A stretch of 64,000 bases of DNA, taken from NCBI RefSeq assembly GCF_009646115.1, contig NZ_CP045720.1, positions 3,906,001-3,970,000 of the forward strand. The letters run 5' to 3'. Below the pieces are notes generated by a model. It was not told the origin of the DNA. It was given only the letters and a program-made list of their open reading frames with translations, and did no database searches. How positions within the stretch are numbered: position 1 is the stretch's first letter; each line of letters opens with the position of its first letter. Origin of the DNA: Pantoea eucalypti (GTDB taxonomy: Bacteria; Pseudomonadota; Gammaproteobacteria; Enterobacterales; Enterobacteriaceae). Positions 1 through 9,733 of the stretch are shown in pieces. Made by a program: the position numbers and the translations under genes.

Positions 1-229
1 CGAAGCTCAGCAGATACATCACGCCCAGCTGCAACATCCCCACCAGCATATAAAGCAGCAATGTCGAAGGGCGATGGCCGCGCCAGCGCAGGAAAGGGAG
101 AAACACCAGCGCAGCAAGCGCCAGACGCATGAGCACAGAGAACCAGCTGTCTACCTGACCGGCAAGATACTCGCCAATCAGGCTGAACGAAAAGGACCAC
201 AGAATGGTGGTAATAATCAATAAAAACAC
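1..229 (-). CDS. yigM: YigM-like EamA-family membrane transporter, N-terminal part (runs off the window)
   Basis: About 76 N-terminal residues are visible. They start at a GTG codon at 229 and read VFLLIITTILWSFSFSLIGE, then EYLAGQVDSWF and a second hydrophobic segment ending at window position 1. This closely matches E. coli YigM, a ten-helix EamA/DMT-family inner-membrane protein linked to biotin uptake. An in-frame TGA lies nine codons upstream of the GTG, with no ATG between, so the GTG start is likely though its ribosome site is weak. In E. coli yigM is next to yigL; here glpT lies between them. The identification is firm, the exact start less so. Confidence 0.85.
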   Translation of the reverse strand, partial: MFLLIITTILWSFSFSLIGEYLAGQVDSWFSVLMRLALAALVFLPFLRWRGHRPSTLLLYMLVGMLQLGVMYLLSF

Positions 230-457
230 GGTGACGATCCCGAAATAAACAGGCCGTCAGTGTAAACAATGTGCAGCCCTCAGGCTGTTAAATCTGGTTG
301 ACATCTGATTACTAACCAGGCGATTAAAACGCCCGAAAAATGACTTGTTTACACTTACTGACATAAGCGGTGCCGGAATGGGTTTTATGCCAGATAAAAT
401 GTGCGAAATGATCCATCGGATGATCATATTCGCTCTCAACTGTAATAAAACTGTAAC

Positions 458-521
458 AAATGTGTCACTCATCACAGTAACGTTGCGCAACTAACACTAT
501 TCTTTGCGCGAAATGGAACAT
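458..521 (+). promoter_or_regulatory. glpT promoter with CRP site and possible GlpR operator
   Basis: Positions 461-476 read TGTGTCACTCATCACA, a 9/10 match to the CRP core TGTGA-N6-TCACA. A TATTCT -10 element at 498-503 puts the start near 510, so the CRP site is centred about 41.5 bases upstream, which is class II geometry. Positions 504-521 match a GlpR operator consensus (recalled) at about 12 of 18 bases; that part is weak. CRP activation and GlpR repression are known for glpT in E. coli. Confidence 0.55.
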
Positions 522-604
522 CCTGCGTCCATTTTTTTCTGCTCTTTTCCTGCCCCAACCTGCTGGGAATAAAAAACCATAATGTGCCCTGGAGGGCCTC
601 ACTG

Positions 605-1945
605 ATGCTGAGCATTTTTAAACCTGCACCACGTCAGCCGCAGGTGGCGGAGGATCATGTCGATCCGCTCTACCGTCGCCTGCGCTGGCAAATTTTCATC
701 GGGATCTTCTTTGGTTACGCGGCCTACTATCTGGTCAGGAAAAACTTCGCACTCGCCATGCCCTATCTGGTGGAGCAGGGTTTTTCACGTGGCGATCTCG
801 GTTTTGCCTTATCCGGCATCTCCATTGCCTACGGCTTTTCAAAATTCATCATGGGCTCGGTCTCTGACCGATCAAACCCGCGCGTCTTCTTACCGGCTGG
901 CCTGATTCTGGCAGCAGCAGTGATGCTGATTATGGGATTTGTCCCCTGGGCGACGTCCAGCATCATGGTGATGTTCGTGCTGCTGTTTGTCTGCGGCTGG
1001 TTCCAGGGCATGGGCTGGCCACCCTGTGGACGTACCATGGTTCACTGGTGGTCGCAGAAGGAGCGCGGCAGGATTGTCTCGGTCTGGAACTGTGCGCATA
1101 ACGTGGGCGGCGGTATTCCGCCTCTGCTGTTCCTGCTCGGCATGGCCTGGTTCAACGACTGGAAAGCAGCACTTTACATGCCAGCGTTTGGCGCGATTGC
1201 CATTGCAATTCTGGCCTTTGCGCTGATGCGGGACACCCCACAATCCTGTGGTCTGCCGCCGATTGAAGAGTACAAAAACGACTATCCGCCTGATTACGAT
1301 GCCAGCCACGAAGAGGAGCTGACGGCAAAACAGATCTTCATGAAGTATGTGCTGCCAAACAAATTGCTGTGGTACATCGCGCTGGCCAACGTCTTTGTCT
1401 ACCTGCTGCGCTACGGCATTCTCGACTGGTCGCCGACCTATCTGCGCGAAGTAAAACACTTCACGCTGGATAAATCGTCGTGGGCCTACTTCCTCTATGA
1501 ATATGCGGGGATTCCGGGCACGCTGCTGTGTGGCTGGATGTCGGACAAAGTGTTCCGCGGCAATCGCGGTGCAACCGGGGTGTTCTTTATGACGCTGGTG
1601 ACCATTGCAACTGTGATCTACTGGCTCAACCCGGCGGGTAATCCTGGCGTCGACATGGCCTGCATGATCGTGATTGGCTTCCTGATCTACGGCCCGGTGA
1701 TGCTGATTGGTCTGCATGCTCTGGAACTGGCACCGAAAAAAGCGGCGGGCACGGCAGCGGGCTTCACCGGCCTGTTCGGCTATCTGGGCGGATCGGTGGC
1801 GGCCAGCGCCATTGTCGGTTACACCGTCGATTATTTCGGCTGGGACGGCGGCTTCATGGTGATGATTGCGGGCTGCGTGCTGGCGGTTATTCTGCTGTTA
1901 CTGACCATGGTCAGCGAACACAAACACAAAAAGACCCTCGCCTGA
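605..1945 (+). CDS. glpT: Glycerol-3-phosphate:phosphate antiporter GlpT
   Basis: A 446-residue major-facilitator antiporter that imports sn-glycerol-3-phosphate in exchange for inorganic phosphate across the inner membrane. It is near-identical to E. coli GlpT. The substrate arginines are in place: R45 in LVRKNF and R269 in [10 protein letters not shown]. The organophosphate:phosphate antiporter signature region around residues 130-150 ([15 protein letters not shown]) is also present. The ATG at 605 was chosen over an in-frame GTG at 584 because GGAGG at 591-595 is well spaced and the N-terminus then matches the family (MLSIFKPAP). There is no glpQ beside it, unlike E. coli glpTQ. The gene splits the conserved yigM-yigL pair. 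Confidence 0.97.
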   Translation: MLSIFKPAPRQPQVAEDHVDPLYRRLRWQIFIGIFFGYAAYYLVRKNFALAMPYLVEQGFSRGDLGFALSGISIAYGFSKFIMGSVSDRSNPRVFLPAGLILAAAVMLIMGFVPWATSSIMVMFVLLFVCGWFQGMGWPPCGRTMVHWWSQKERGRIVSVWNCAHNVGGGIPPLLFLLGMAWFNDWKAALYMPAFGAIAIAILAFALMRDTPQSCGLPPIEEYKNDYPPDYDASHEEELTAKQIFMKYVLPNKLLWYIALANVFVYLLRYGILDWSPTYLREVKHFTLDKSSWAYFLYEYAGIPGTLLCGWMSDKVFRGNRGATGVFFMTLVTIATVIYWLNPAGNPGVDMACMIVIGFLIYGPVMLIGLHALELAPKKAAGTAAGFTGLFGYLGGSVAASAIVGYTVDYFGWDGGFMVMIAGCVLAVILLLLTMVSEHKHKKTLA

Positions 1946-1953
1946 CGGCCATA

Positions 1954-1983
1954 AAAACAGGGCCGGATAACCGGCCCTGTTTT
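1954..1983. terminator. Bidirectional terminator between glpT and yigL
   Basis: A 13-bp perfect stem, AAAACAGGGCCGG (1954-1966) and CCGGCCCTGTTTT (1971-1983), with an ATAA loop. T residues on one side and A residues on the other let it serve both converging genes. Confidence 0.9.
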
Positions 1984-1994
1984 ACGCTGACGGC

Positions 1995-2795
1995 TTAAGC
2001 CAGATAGAGCGTGCGAAGCATCTGCGGCACCGCATCATCGGCATTCGACCCAATCACATCCAGCGCTGGCAGCGTATCTTTCAACCGCTGATGGGCGTTC
2101 TGCATGATAAAGCCTTTACCCGCCATACTCAGCATCTCCACATCATTCATGCCGTCGCCAAAAGCGATACAGCTTTTCAGCGTATGGCCCAGCGTCTTCG
2201 CGACCGCCTCCAGCGCATGCCCTTTCGACACGCCGCCCGCCATCACTTCCAGACAGGTGGGCAGCGAGAAACTGACATTAACCCGGTCGCCCCAGCGCGC
2301 TTCAATCGCCTGCTCCATCGGAATCAGATGCTCAGGATTTTCGCAGGTGAAGAAAACCTTGCTGATGTTATCAGTAGGCAACAGACCCGGCTCATAGACC
2401 TGATAGTTGAAGACCGACTCGCGGAAATAGTCCTGCTCCGCCGGGCTTGAACGGCTGACAAACCACTCATCGTCGCGGTAAACGTGCGTCAGAATATCGC
2501 TGTGATGATACTGCAGACCAAACAGATCGCTGGCGATGTCCTCATCCAGATTATGACTGAACACCAGTTCGCCCTGTGCGTTGTGCACGCGCGCGCCGTT
2601 TGAGGTGATCATATAGGCAGGAATGGCCAGGCTGTCGCGCATCTGTCCGACATCAATATGATGACGGCCAGTGGCGAACACAAAGTGAATATCTTTCGCG
2701 ACCAGCTGCTGCAGTGTTTCACGCGCAAAAGGGGTCAGACGATGTTCGGGAGAAAGCAGCGTGCCATCCAGATCGGATGCAACGATGTGATACAT
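1995..2795 (-). CDS. yigL: HAD-superfamily (Cof-type) phosphatase YigL
   Basis: A 266-residue cytoplasmic phosphatase of the Cof/HAD-IIB type. E. coli YigL hydrolyses pyridoxal phosphate and sugar phosphates. The catalytic DLDGT motif is at residues 8-12 and the metal-binding GDGMND at 213-218; the cap domain lies between. Length equals the E. coli protein. It lies downstream of pldB on the same strand with a 51-base gap and is probably cotranscribed with it. It converges on glpT at the shared terminator. Confidence 0.95.
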   Translation of the reverse strand: MYHIVASDLDGTLLSPEHRLTPFARETLQQLVAKDIHFVFATGRHHIDVGQMRDSLAIPAYMITSNGARVHNAQGELVFSHNLDEDIASDLFGLQYHHSDILTHVYRDDEWFVSRSSPAEQDYFRESVFNYQVYEPGLLPTDNISKVFFTCENPEHLIPMEQAIEARWGDRVNVSFSLPTCLEVMAGGVSKGHALEAVAKTLGHTLKSCIAFGDGMNDVEMLSMAGKGFIMQNAHQRLKDTLPALDVIGSNADDAVPQMLRTLYLA

Positions 2796-2846
2796 GAAAA
2801 CCTCGGGTATCTGGTTCTGCCGGTTTAACCGGTCGGATAAAAAACG

Positions 2847-3839
2847 TCAGTGGTGCGATGAAAAAAAGTCGACCACTGCATTGAGTGCTTCGGCGCGCAT
2901 CTCATCCTTTTCAAACAGGATCTCATGACGCGCACCCTCGATCACCCGTGGCTTATTGCCCTCACACGGATGACCCGCCGCGGCCATTGCGGCACAAAAC
3001 AGATCCTGTGAACGATTGTCGACCACCCGATCGTCGCTGGCCTGTAACAGCAGTAGCGGCGTGGTGATCTTATCGACCTGACTGATAATATTGCGACCGG
3101 CATGGATGCCTTCACGCACCCAGTGGTAGGTTGGCCCGCCGACGCGAATTGCCGGATCGTCCGCATAAAATCGCAGGTTTCGCCGGTAACGCTCGGTGCT
3201 GTGCGTCAGCCGGTTAATGCCAAACGGGTGCGCGCGCCAGCGTCCGGTGCCGAGCGCATAGCCATCGCGCATAGCCGGACGTTTCTCCGCCCAGTCAAGA
3301 AGCCGATGGGCCAGAAATGAGGGCAGCGGCAAGGCAATGCCAAACATCGGCGCCACTAACGCTGCCGCATGAAACGCCTGCGGCTGACGCGCCAGGAACA
3401 GCGTTAAGATTGCGCCACCCATCGAGTGAGCCAGCGCATAGCGCTGCTGATAGTGACCGCTGACAATTTCTTTAAGATAGAGCGTTTCAAGATCGTCGAC
3501 GTAATGGGTAAATTCTGCCACGTGACCGCGGTGTGAATCTTCCAGCAGGCGATCGGAACGCCCCTGACCGCGATGGTCCAGGATCACCACATCAAATCCG
3601 CAGTAAAACAGATCGTACGCCAGCTCAGGATATTTTATGTAACTCTCGATGCGTCCCGGCACAATCAGGATCACACGCTTATGTTGCGGCGATGTGAAGC
3701 GGACATAGCGCAGTGTCAGATTTCCTACGCCGGTAAACTCCCGTTCTTCACGACTGTGCCAGAAATCGAGCAGCGGCCCGGTGGCGAAGGCAGCAAAGGC
3801 TTTTTCACGTCGCAGCCAACTGGCTTTGTGTTGATTCAT
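2847..3839 (-). CDS. pldB: Lysophospholipase L2 (PldB)
   Basis: A 330-residue alpha/beta hydrolase that in E. coli hydrolyses lysophospholipids, mainly 2-acyl-glycerophosphoethanolamine, at the inner membrane. The nucleophile elbow AHSMGG puts the serine at residue 139. The acid is likely the aspartate in QASDDRVV and the histidine is in GARHEILFE. The VILDHRGQGRS strand-turn typical of the monoacylglycerol-lipase-like family is at about residues 85-95. It diverges from rhtB across a 112-base gap. Confidence 0.95.
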   Translation of the reverse strand: MNQHKASWLRREKAFAAFATGPLLDFWHSREEREFTGVGNLTLRYVRFTSPQHKRVILIVPGRIESYIKYPELAYDLFYCGFDVVILDHRGQGRSDRLLEDSHRGHVAEFTHYVDDLETLYLKEIVSGHYQQRYALAHSMGGAILTLFLARQPQAFHAAALVAPMFGIALPLPSFLAHRLLDWAEKRPAMRDGYALGTGRWRAHPFGINRLTHSTERYRRNLRFYADDPAIRVGGPTYHWVREGIHAGRNIISQVDKITTPLLLLQASDDRVVDNRSQDLFCAAMAAAGHPCEGNKPRVIEGARHEILFEKDEMRAEALNAVVDFFSSHH

Positions 3840-3951
3840 TCGCCCTCCTGATGACCGGATACTGAGTCATGAATGCCATGCGCAGGCCGTAGCGTCGCGC
3901 TTATTTCTGGCGTATTGTGTCACAATTCCGTTACTAAAGAGAGCCTGACCC

Positions 3952-4575
3952 ATGACCATCGAATGGTGGCTGACCTATCTGCTTACCACCACAATTCTCA
4001 GCCTGTCGCCTGGCTCCGGGGCAATCAACACCATGAGTACCGGTATCAGCCACGGCTATCGCGGCACGGTAGCGTCCATCTCCGGTTTGCAGGTCGGCCT
4101 GGCACTGCACATCGTGCTGGTCGGTATCGGTCTGGGCGCGTTGTTTTCTCAGTCGCTGCTGGCATTTGAAATTCTGAAATGGGCCGGTGCAGCCTATCTG
4201 GTCTGGCTGGGTATTCAGCAATGGCGCTCCGCAGGTGGCATCGATCTGGATGCGGTCGCCAAAGCGATGCCGCGTCGTCGCCTGTTCAAACGCGCCGTGC
4301 TGGTTAACCTGACCAACCCGAAAAGTATCGTCTTTCTGGCCGCCCTGTTCCCGCAGTTTATCCAGCCGCATCAGCCGTTGTTTATGCAGTATCTGGTGCT
4401 GGGCGTGACCACCGTGGTGGTCGATATCATCGTGATGATTGGCTACGCCACGCTGGCAACGCGGATTGCTGGCTGGATTAAAGGGCCAAAACAGATGAAG
4501 TTGATGAACCGCATTTTCGGTGGTCTGTTTATGGCGGTGGGCGCGCTGCTGGCCAGCGCCAGAAAGATCGCGTAA
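3952..4575 (+). CDS. rhtB: Homoserine/homoserine lactone exporter RhtB
   Basis: A 207-residue inner-membrane exporter of the LysE/RhtB family that pumps out homoserine, homoserine lactone and related amino acids. The family signature [13 protein letters not shown] is at residues 18-30 and [19 protein letters not shown] falls mid-protein. There are about six hydrophobic segments. The sequence follows E. coli RhtB along its full length. In E. coli rhtB and rhtC are neighbours; here a lipoprotein gene on the minus strand separates them. Confidence 0.96.
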   Translation: MTIEWWLTYLLTTTILSLSPGSGAINTMSTGISHGYRGTVASISGLQVGLALHIVLVGIGLGALFSQSLLAFEILKWAGAAYLVWLGIQQWRSAGGIDLDAVAKAMPRRRLFKRAVLVNLTNPKSIVFLAALFPQFIQPHQPLFMQYLVLGVTTVVVDIIVMIGYATLATRIAGWIKGPKQMKLMNRIFGGLFMAVGALLASARKIA

Positions 4576-4645
4576 GGCCTTACGCGCCGACACGCTGAGG
4601 TCGGCGCGATCCTTCCCTGCATCACATCCCCTCTCCCTGGCGACA

Positions 4646-5455
4646 CTACGGCGCGGTCAATGGCACCGCACGCAACACAATAATGCCCGGTTTTGATCGC
4701 ATATACTCCCTGAATGGCGTATCGACCACTTTGCGATGAGCGGCCAGCGAAGAGGCGTTCCTGAACCACAACCGTCCATCATGCCAGACGGCAATCCCGA
4801 CGTGCGACACATCCAGCCCCTGAGCATTGGTATAAACGCCAATGTAATCGCCGGTCTGAATCTGCTTCAGTACCAGCGATGTGATCGCGCGAGCTGGGAT
4901 GTAAGTTATGCGTCGGGGAACCACACCCAGACCGGGCAGCCTTTCTTTTCCGCTGACCTCACGATTCAGTTGCTTCACCACCGTCACCGCATCCGGGCTG
5001 AGTGTGCGGGTTATGTCAGTGGCATTACGCGGGCTTTCAGCAAACCAGTCGGAAAAAAAGTGACGCCGTTTCAGGTAGCTGACCTCTCCGCCCGCGTAAC
5101 GCGTCCGAATCAGGTTAGCCTCAAAGCTGGCGCGATCGTGGCTGCGGCTTAGCGCCTGAACGTAATCAAGCAGCGTGAAACAATCCACTCCGTTGAAATT
5201 GATCACCAGCGCTTCTGGTGTTTCGGGTGAGCCGATCAGCGTATCCGCCTGATAAGGCGTACCGAGAAACGCAGCGGAGATCTGGTTAATTCTTTCGCCC
5301 TGCTGCTGCTCATACACCGGAGGCAACTGCGCCAGGATGGCCGATACCCTGTCTCCCTTCACCTGGTCAGGAACGCGATAATGGACAGCCTCAGGCGCGA
5401 CGCAGGCGCTGATGCAGAACGCGATTAACAACACTAACAGGGGTTTTGTGTTCAT
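4646..5455 (-). CDS. DUF1460 (amidase-like) lipoprotein
   Basis: A 269-residue predicted lipoprotein. The start at 5455 has GGAG six bases upstream and gives a signal peptide ending in the lipobox ISAC, so Cys18 should be lipidated. FNGVDCFTLLDYVQAL (Cys92) and DVSHVGIAVW (His218) are the Cys/His motifs of the DUF1460 family, an NlpC/P60-like fold described as N-acetylmuramoyl-L-alanine amidase-like. A role in trimming peptidoglycan or muropeptides at the outer membrane is inference. It sits alone between rhtB and rhtC, where E. coli has nothing, which suggests an insertion. Earlier in-frame ATG codons exist but would add a non-signal leader. Confidence 0.8.
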   Translation of the reverse strand: MNTKPLLVLLIAFCISACVAPEAVHYRVPDQVKGDRVSAILAQLPPVYEQQQGERINQISAAFLGTPYQADTLIGSPETPEALVINFNGVDCFTLLDYVQALSRSHDRASFEANLIRTRYAGGEVSYLKRRHFFSDWFAESPRNATDITRTLSPDAVTVVKQLNREVSGKERLPGLGVVPRRITYIPARAITSLVLKQIQTGDYIGVYTNAQGLDVSHVGIAVWHDGRLWFRNASSLAAHRKVVDTPFREYMRSKPGIIVLRAVPLTAP

Positions 5456-5632
5456 TATCATCTCCATGAAAACAGAGTCCGTCGATACGATCATACCGGA
5501 GGTGAAGGTTTCATTAATCAAAGAAGGGTGACGATTTATACGCGGTTGTAACAGTGGGGCGTTAACAGGTGCAGTTTGTGACAGTCGTCAAGCACGTGAA
5601 GTTCAGAGAGATACCACAGGCAATGAAGTTTT

Positions 5633-5658
5633 GCCGGATGCGCAATGCGCTCTCCGGC
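5633..5658. repeat. REP-like palindrome
   Basis: GCCGGA (5633-5638) pairs with TCCGGC (5653-5658), with an inner GCGC/GCGC pair. The layout resembles E. coli REP units (GCCGGATGCG...TCCGGC). It lies just downstream of rhtC and may act as its terminator or protect its mRNA 3' end. I saw no second copy in this window. Confidence 0.5.
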
Positions 5659-5676
5659 ATAAAGGGATTGCAGCGC

Positions 5677-6300
5677 TTAACGCGAAATAATCAGATGGAT
5701 ACCAAAACCGGCAAACAGGACACCTGCCATGCCATCGACCCATTTCGCCAGCCGCTGATAGCGGGTGCGAATCCACGGCAGCGCAAAAATCGCCGCCACC
5801 AGGGTAAACCAGGCAAAGGTTTCACCAATAATCAGCAGGAACAGGCCCCAGCGCTCTGCCGAACCCACATCATCACCGACGAACAGCGAGAAGACGCTAC
5901 CGAAGTAAATAATCGCTTTAGGATTCGACAGGTTCGTCAGCAGGCCTTTGAGAAAGCTCATTCCGCGTTTCGGCAGCTCAACTACGGGCTCATCCTGCTG
6001 CGGCTGTTTGTGTCGCTGACGTGCCGAACACATCAGCTGCCAGCCCATCCACAACAGATAGAGTCCACCACCGACCATGATGACCTGATGCAGCCACGCC
6101 ATTTTTTCCAGAATCAGATGCAGTCCCATCAGCGCCACGCCCGCCCAGACAACGATACCCAGCGTAATACCCAGTACCCCCATCATCGCCTCTTTACGCG
6201 AGCGGCTGGCGGCGGTTTGCGATACGAAAAAGAAATCAGGGCCGGGGCTCATCAATGCCACCAGATGAACCAGCGCAACCGTTGCGAATAACATCAGCAT
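5677..6300 (-). CDS. rhtC: Threonine exporter RhtC
   Basis: A 207-residue LysE/RhtB-family inner-membrane protein. E. coli RhtC exports threonine. LMSPGPDFFFVSQTA at residues 16-30 is the family signature and GLLTNLSNPKAIIYFGSVF follows mid-protein. The C-terminus (GFGIHLIISR) matches E. coli. It starts 12 bases after the recQ stop codon on the same strand, so it is probably cotranscribed with recQ. Confidence 0.96.
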   Translation of the reverse strand: MLMLFATVALVHLVALMSPGPDFFFVSQTAASRSRKEAMMGVLGITLGIVVWAGVALMGLHLILEKMAWLHQVIMVGGGLYLLWMGWQLMCSARQRHKQPQQDEPVVELPKRGMSFLKGLLTNLSNPKAIIYFGSVFSLFVGDDVGSAERWGLFLLIIGETFAWFTLVAAIFALPWIRTRYQRLAKWVDGMAGVLFAGFGIHLIISR

Positions 6301-6312
6301 AATCAGTGTCCT

Positions 6313-8142
6313 TTATTCTTCATCATCAAGATGCTCTTTGATCATCACCAGGAAAGGTTTGCCAAAGCGCTCCAGTTTGCGGTGGCCCACGCCGTTGACG
6401 CTGAGCATCTCCGACGCGCTGACCGGCATCTGTTCTGCCATCTCTATCAGTGTGGCGTCATTGAACACCACATAGGGGGGAATATTCTCTTCGTCGGCGA
6501 TCGCTTTTCGCAGCTTACGCAGCTTGGCGAACAGCTTGCGGTCGTAATTGCCACCGAGAAACTTCGCCGGACTGCTGCTTTTTGTTTTCGCAGTAATCAA
6601 TCGCGGCACTGCCAGCATCAGTGGCACTTCACCGCGCAGCACCGGGCGCGCTGCTTCGGTCAACTGCAACGCCGAATGCATAGCGATGTTCTGCGTCACC
6701 AGCCCCAGATGGATTAACTGACGTAACACACTGACCCAGTGTTCGTGACTCTGGTCTTTGCCCAGCCCATAAACCGGCAGTTTGTCATGACCCTGTTCAC
6801 GAATACGCTGATTATTAGACCCGCGCAGCACCTCAACGATATAGCCCATGCCAAAACGCTGACCAACACGGTAGATACCGGAAAGCGCTTTTTGCGCTTC
6901 AACCAGACCGTCATAGCGTTTAGGCGGATCGAGACAGATATCGCAGTTGCCGCATGGCTGCTGGCGACCCTCGCCAAAATAGTTCAGCAGCACCAGACGC
7001 CGGCAGGTCTGCGCTTCCGCAAACGCGCCCATCGCATTGAGCTTGTGGCGTTCAATATCCTGCAGCGGCCCTGGCACTTTCTCTTCGAGGCATTTACGCA
7101 ACCAGGCCATATCGGCCGGATCGTAGAGCATCATCGCTTCGGCGGGCAGACCATCACGTCCGGCCCGGCCGGTTTCCTGATAATAGGACTCAATATTACG
7201 CGGAATATCGAAGTGAACGACAAAACGGACGTTGGGTTTGTTGATACCCATGCCAAAGGCCACCGTCGCCACCACGATTTGCAGATCGTCACGTTGAAAC
7301 GCTTCCTGCACCCGGCCACGCTGTTCGCTATCGATTCCGGCATGATAGGCGCCCACGCTGAATCCACGGCTTTGCAGACGCGCGGCGGTGTCTTCCACCT
7401 TCGCCCGGCTGTTGCAGTAGATAATGCCGCACTTACCGCGCTGATCCTGAACGTAGCGCAGCAGCTGATCGGTGGGTTTAAATTTCTCCACCAGCGTGTA
7501 ACGGATATTAGGACGGTCAAAGCTGCTGATCTGGATCAGCGGATCCTGCATGTGCAGCAGGTTAACGATGTCATTGCGGGTGGTTTCATCCGCCGTCGCG
7601 GTCAGTGCCATCACCGGTAATTCCGGGAAGCGCTGACGCATCTTTCCGAGTGCGCCATATTCCGGACGGAAATCGTGGCCCCACTGGGAAATGCAGTGCG
7701 CTTCGTCCACTGCCAGCATCGCGGGCTGCCAGTGCGCCAGACTTTCCAGGAAGTTATCCATCATCAGGCGTTCGGGAGCGATATAAAGTAGCTTAACCCG
7801 ACCGGTACGGCAGTCTGCCATCACCGTCTGCTGCTGATCGCGCGTCATGGTGGAGTTGAGATACGCTGCCGCCACGCCATTCGCCAGCAGCTGATCGACC
7901 TGATCTTTCATCAGAGAGATCAGCGGTGACACCACCAGCGTCAGTCCCTCGCGCACCAGCGCCGGAATCTGATAACAAAGCGATTTCCCCCCGCCAGTGG
8001 GCATCACCACCAGGCAATCGCGCCCGCTTAGCGCCTGATGAATGATCGTCTGCTGACCGGGACGAAAATGCTGATAGCCGAAGGTATCCTGCAATACCTG
8101 CTGCGCCAGCGCTTCCTGATTGAGAACTGCCGAGGTTGCCAC
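6313..8142 (-). CDS. recQ: ATP-dependent DNA helicase RecQ
   Basis: A 609-residue 3'-5' DNA helicase of the RecF recombination pathway that also suppresses illegitimate recombination. Walker A GGGKS (K53) and DEAH at 146-149 mark the first RecA-like domain. The arginine-finger region [10 protein letters not shown] is in the second. A zinc-binding set of cysteines ([10 protein letters not shown] ... [11 protein letters not shown]) and winged helix follow, then a C-terminal HRDC domain near residues 530-605. Length equals E. coli RecQ. Confidence 0.98.
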   Translation of the reverse strand: MATSAVLNQEALAQQVLQDTFGYQHFRPGQQTIIHQALSGRDCLVVMPTGGGKSLCYQIPALVREGLTLVVSPLISLMKDQVDQLLANGVAAAYLNSTMTRDQQQTVMADCRTGRVKLLYIAPERLMMDNFLESLAHWQPAMLAVDEAHCISQWGHDFRPEYGALGKMRQRFPELPVMALTATADETTRNDIVNLLHMQDPLIQISSFDRPNIRYTLVEKFKPTDQLLRYVQDQRGKCGIIYCNSRAKVEDTAARLQSRGFSVGAYHAGIDSEQRGRVQEAFQRDDLQIVVATVAFGMGINKPNVRFVVHFDIPRNIESYYQETGRAGRDGLPAEAMMLYDPADMAWLRKCLEEKVPGPLQDIERHKLNAMGAFAEAQTCRRLVLLNYFGEGRQQPCGNCDICLDPPKRYDGLVEAQKALSGIYRVGQRFGMGYIVEVLRGSNNQRIREQGHDKLPVYGLGKDQSHEHWVSVLRQLIHLGLVTQNIAMHSALQLTEAARPVLRGEVPLMLAVPRLITAKTKSSSPAKFLGGNYDRKLFAKLRKLRKAIADEENIPPYVVFNDATLIEMAEQMPVSASEMLSVNGVGHRKLERFGKPFLVMIKEHLDDEE

Positions 8143-8166
8143 GCGATTCCTGTCTTACGTTTGAGA

Positions 8167-9045
8167 TTAGAACAAGTCGTTAAGCGTTACACCCACACCC
8201 AGACGCGTCTGGCGATGGTTGTAATCGATCAGTGATTCACCGTAACCGCTAAATACCTGAGTATAGAAGCGAACGTGTTCAGTGATAGGGTAGCTCCAGC
8301 CCATTGTCGCGCCGCCATAACCGCTGTTCCAGTTATAGTTGCCCTCAACGCTGAAAATACTGTCGCCTAGCCGGTAGCCCACTTTGGCACGGTAATAACC
8401 CATGTATTTGGTGATATCAGGATTATCATCGCTGCTCTCCCCTTCCGGGATGCGATACCAGGGTTTGATTTCCGCCAGGAAGTTACCGTTCTCCGCCATC
8501 AGACGCGCATAAACACGGTTCCAGCTGCGCGAAGTCGGATCGCTTCGTCCATTGGACTGATGATTCAGACCCACTTCAACATCCCGTAAGGTCCAGCCCG
8601 CCAGTGAATAGTCGGTTGCCCAGCCGAGGAAGATCTGGGGTTCATAGTTGGTTTCGCGGAATGGCGAAGACTCCGCGCTATTCGACAGCTGCCACCAGGA
8701 ACGCTGTGTATAAGAGGCCGCCAGGACGGAGTTGTCGCCCAGAATACCGCGCCATAACGGAAATGCCAGACTGAGCTGGAATTTCACTTCATCTTTACGG
8801 GCATTTTCTCCCCAGTTATAGGATGAGATCGCCTCTTTATTCAGATCGCTGGTATAGGTGTAGAGCAGATAGTTGTTCTCGTAAGGATAGAGAACAAACG
8901 GGTTGTCGTGCTTCTCCAGCAGGTTAGCAATAATGCTGCCCTGGACCTGTGGCGCGTCATGAACCTCTTTAATCTGGGCTTCATCCGCCTGCGCCAGCGC
9001 AGGAAATATCAACATTGCCGCCAGCAAGGCGCGATGCTTACGCAT
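8167..9045 (-). CDS. pldA: Outer membrane phospholipase A (PldA)
   Basis: A 292-residue outer-membrane phospholipase A1/A2. It degrades phospholipids that reach the outer leaflet and so keeps outer-membrane asymmetry. The start at 9045 has GGAGAA just upstream and gives a 20-residue signal peptide ending ALAQA. The catalytic residues H162, S164 and N176 (mature 142, 144, 156) lie in NHQSNGRSDPTSRSWN. The rest is alternating beta-barrel sequence ending in a C-terminal aromatic (Phe). It diverges from yigI. Confidence 0.97.
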   Translation of the reverse strand: MRKHRALLAAMLIFPALAQADEAQIKEVHDAPQVQGSIIANLLEKHDNPFVLYPYENNYLLYTYTSDLNKEAISSYNWGENARKDEVKFQLSLAFPLWRGILGDNSVLAASYTQRSWWQLSNSAESSPFRETNYEPQIFLGWATDYSLAGWTLRDVEVGLNHQSNGRSDPTSRSWNRVYARLMAENGNFLAEIKPWYRIPEGESSDDNPDITKYMGYYRAKVGYRLGDSIFSVEGNYNWNSGYGGATMGWSYPITEHVRFYTQVFSGYGESLIDYNHRQTRLGVGVTLNDLF

Positions 9046-9239
9046 AGAATTCTCCGGTGAGCAACTGCGTATCAGAATAACTGAAAGGGTGTCGTAAAAA
9101 GCAGGCCATTCTACACACAAATGGCAGCGAGCATGAGTGCTGATTTCTTAAACTGGAAACACCCTCGCAGGCGTCATAGAATACACAACTCATTAACGTT
9201 CCGCGCCCCTCTGGCCCGATTTTTTCAGGACACATCATC

Positions 9240-9710
9240 ATGTCATCACCCGTGCTGACACAGCAGGACGCTCGTAAGCTGGTCGGCGAAATTTTCGTTT
9301 ATCACATGCCGTTTAATCAGGCGCTGGGCCTGGAGCTGCTGCGCCTTGACGCAGACTACGCAGAGATCAGTTTCAATAACAAAACCATGCTGGTAGGTAA
9401 CCAGGCACAGCAGATTCTGCACGGCGGTGTTATCGCCTCGGTACTGGATGTCGCTGCGGGCATGGTCTGCGTCAGTAATGCGCTAACCCGTCAGGAGAGC
9501 ATCACTGAGGAGGAGCTGCGCCAGCGTCTGTCGCGCATGGGCACCATTGATATGCGTGTCGACTATTTACGTCCCGGACGCGGTGAACGCTTCATCGCCA
9601 CCAGCAGCCTGCTGCGTGCCGGTAACAAAGTCGGAGTGGCTCGGGTGGAGCTGCACAATCAACAGGGCGACTACATCGCTACGGCGACTGCCACCTATCT
9701 TATCGGCTAA
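9240..9710 (+). CDS. yigI: YigI, hotdog-fold acyl-CoA thioesterase family
   Basis: A 156-residue cytoplasmic protein of the PaaI-like hotdog thioesterase family. [18 protein letters not shown] at about residues 58-75 is the family's active-site loop and helix, and [14 protein letters not shown] forms the central strands. E. coli YigI has been described as a medium/long-chain acyl-CoA thioesterase. It is followed after 23 bases by rarD on the same strand. Confidence 0.93.
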   Translation: MSSPVLTQQDARKLVGEIFVYHMPFNQALGLELLRLDADYAEISFNNKTMLVGNQAQQILHGGVIASVLDVAAGMVCVSNALTRQESITEEELRQRLSRMGTIDMRVDYLRPGRGERFIATSSLLRAGNKVGVARVELHNQQGDYIATATATYLIG

Positions 9711-9733
9711 CCACGACACTGAATGGATCGCAT

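Noticed and set aside
260..354. Widely spaced inverted repeat GTGTAAACAA / TTGTTTACAC
   Set aside because: Ten-base arms 75 bases apart with no further structure; could be regulator half-sites but nothing supports a specific one.
257..490. A 77-codon minus-strand frame upstream of glpT
   Set aside because: It covers the glpT promoter and CRP site and has no family resemblance; probably not coding.
890..1717. A 275-codon frame antisense to glpT
   Set aside because: It is the exact shadow of a strongly conserved gene, with low-complexity His/Gln/Arg-rich translation typical of antisense frames in GC-rich DNA.
6739..7620. A 293-codon frame antisense to recQ
   Set aside because: The translation has no recognisable motif, and the opposite strand encodes full-length RecQ.
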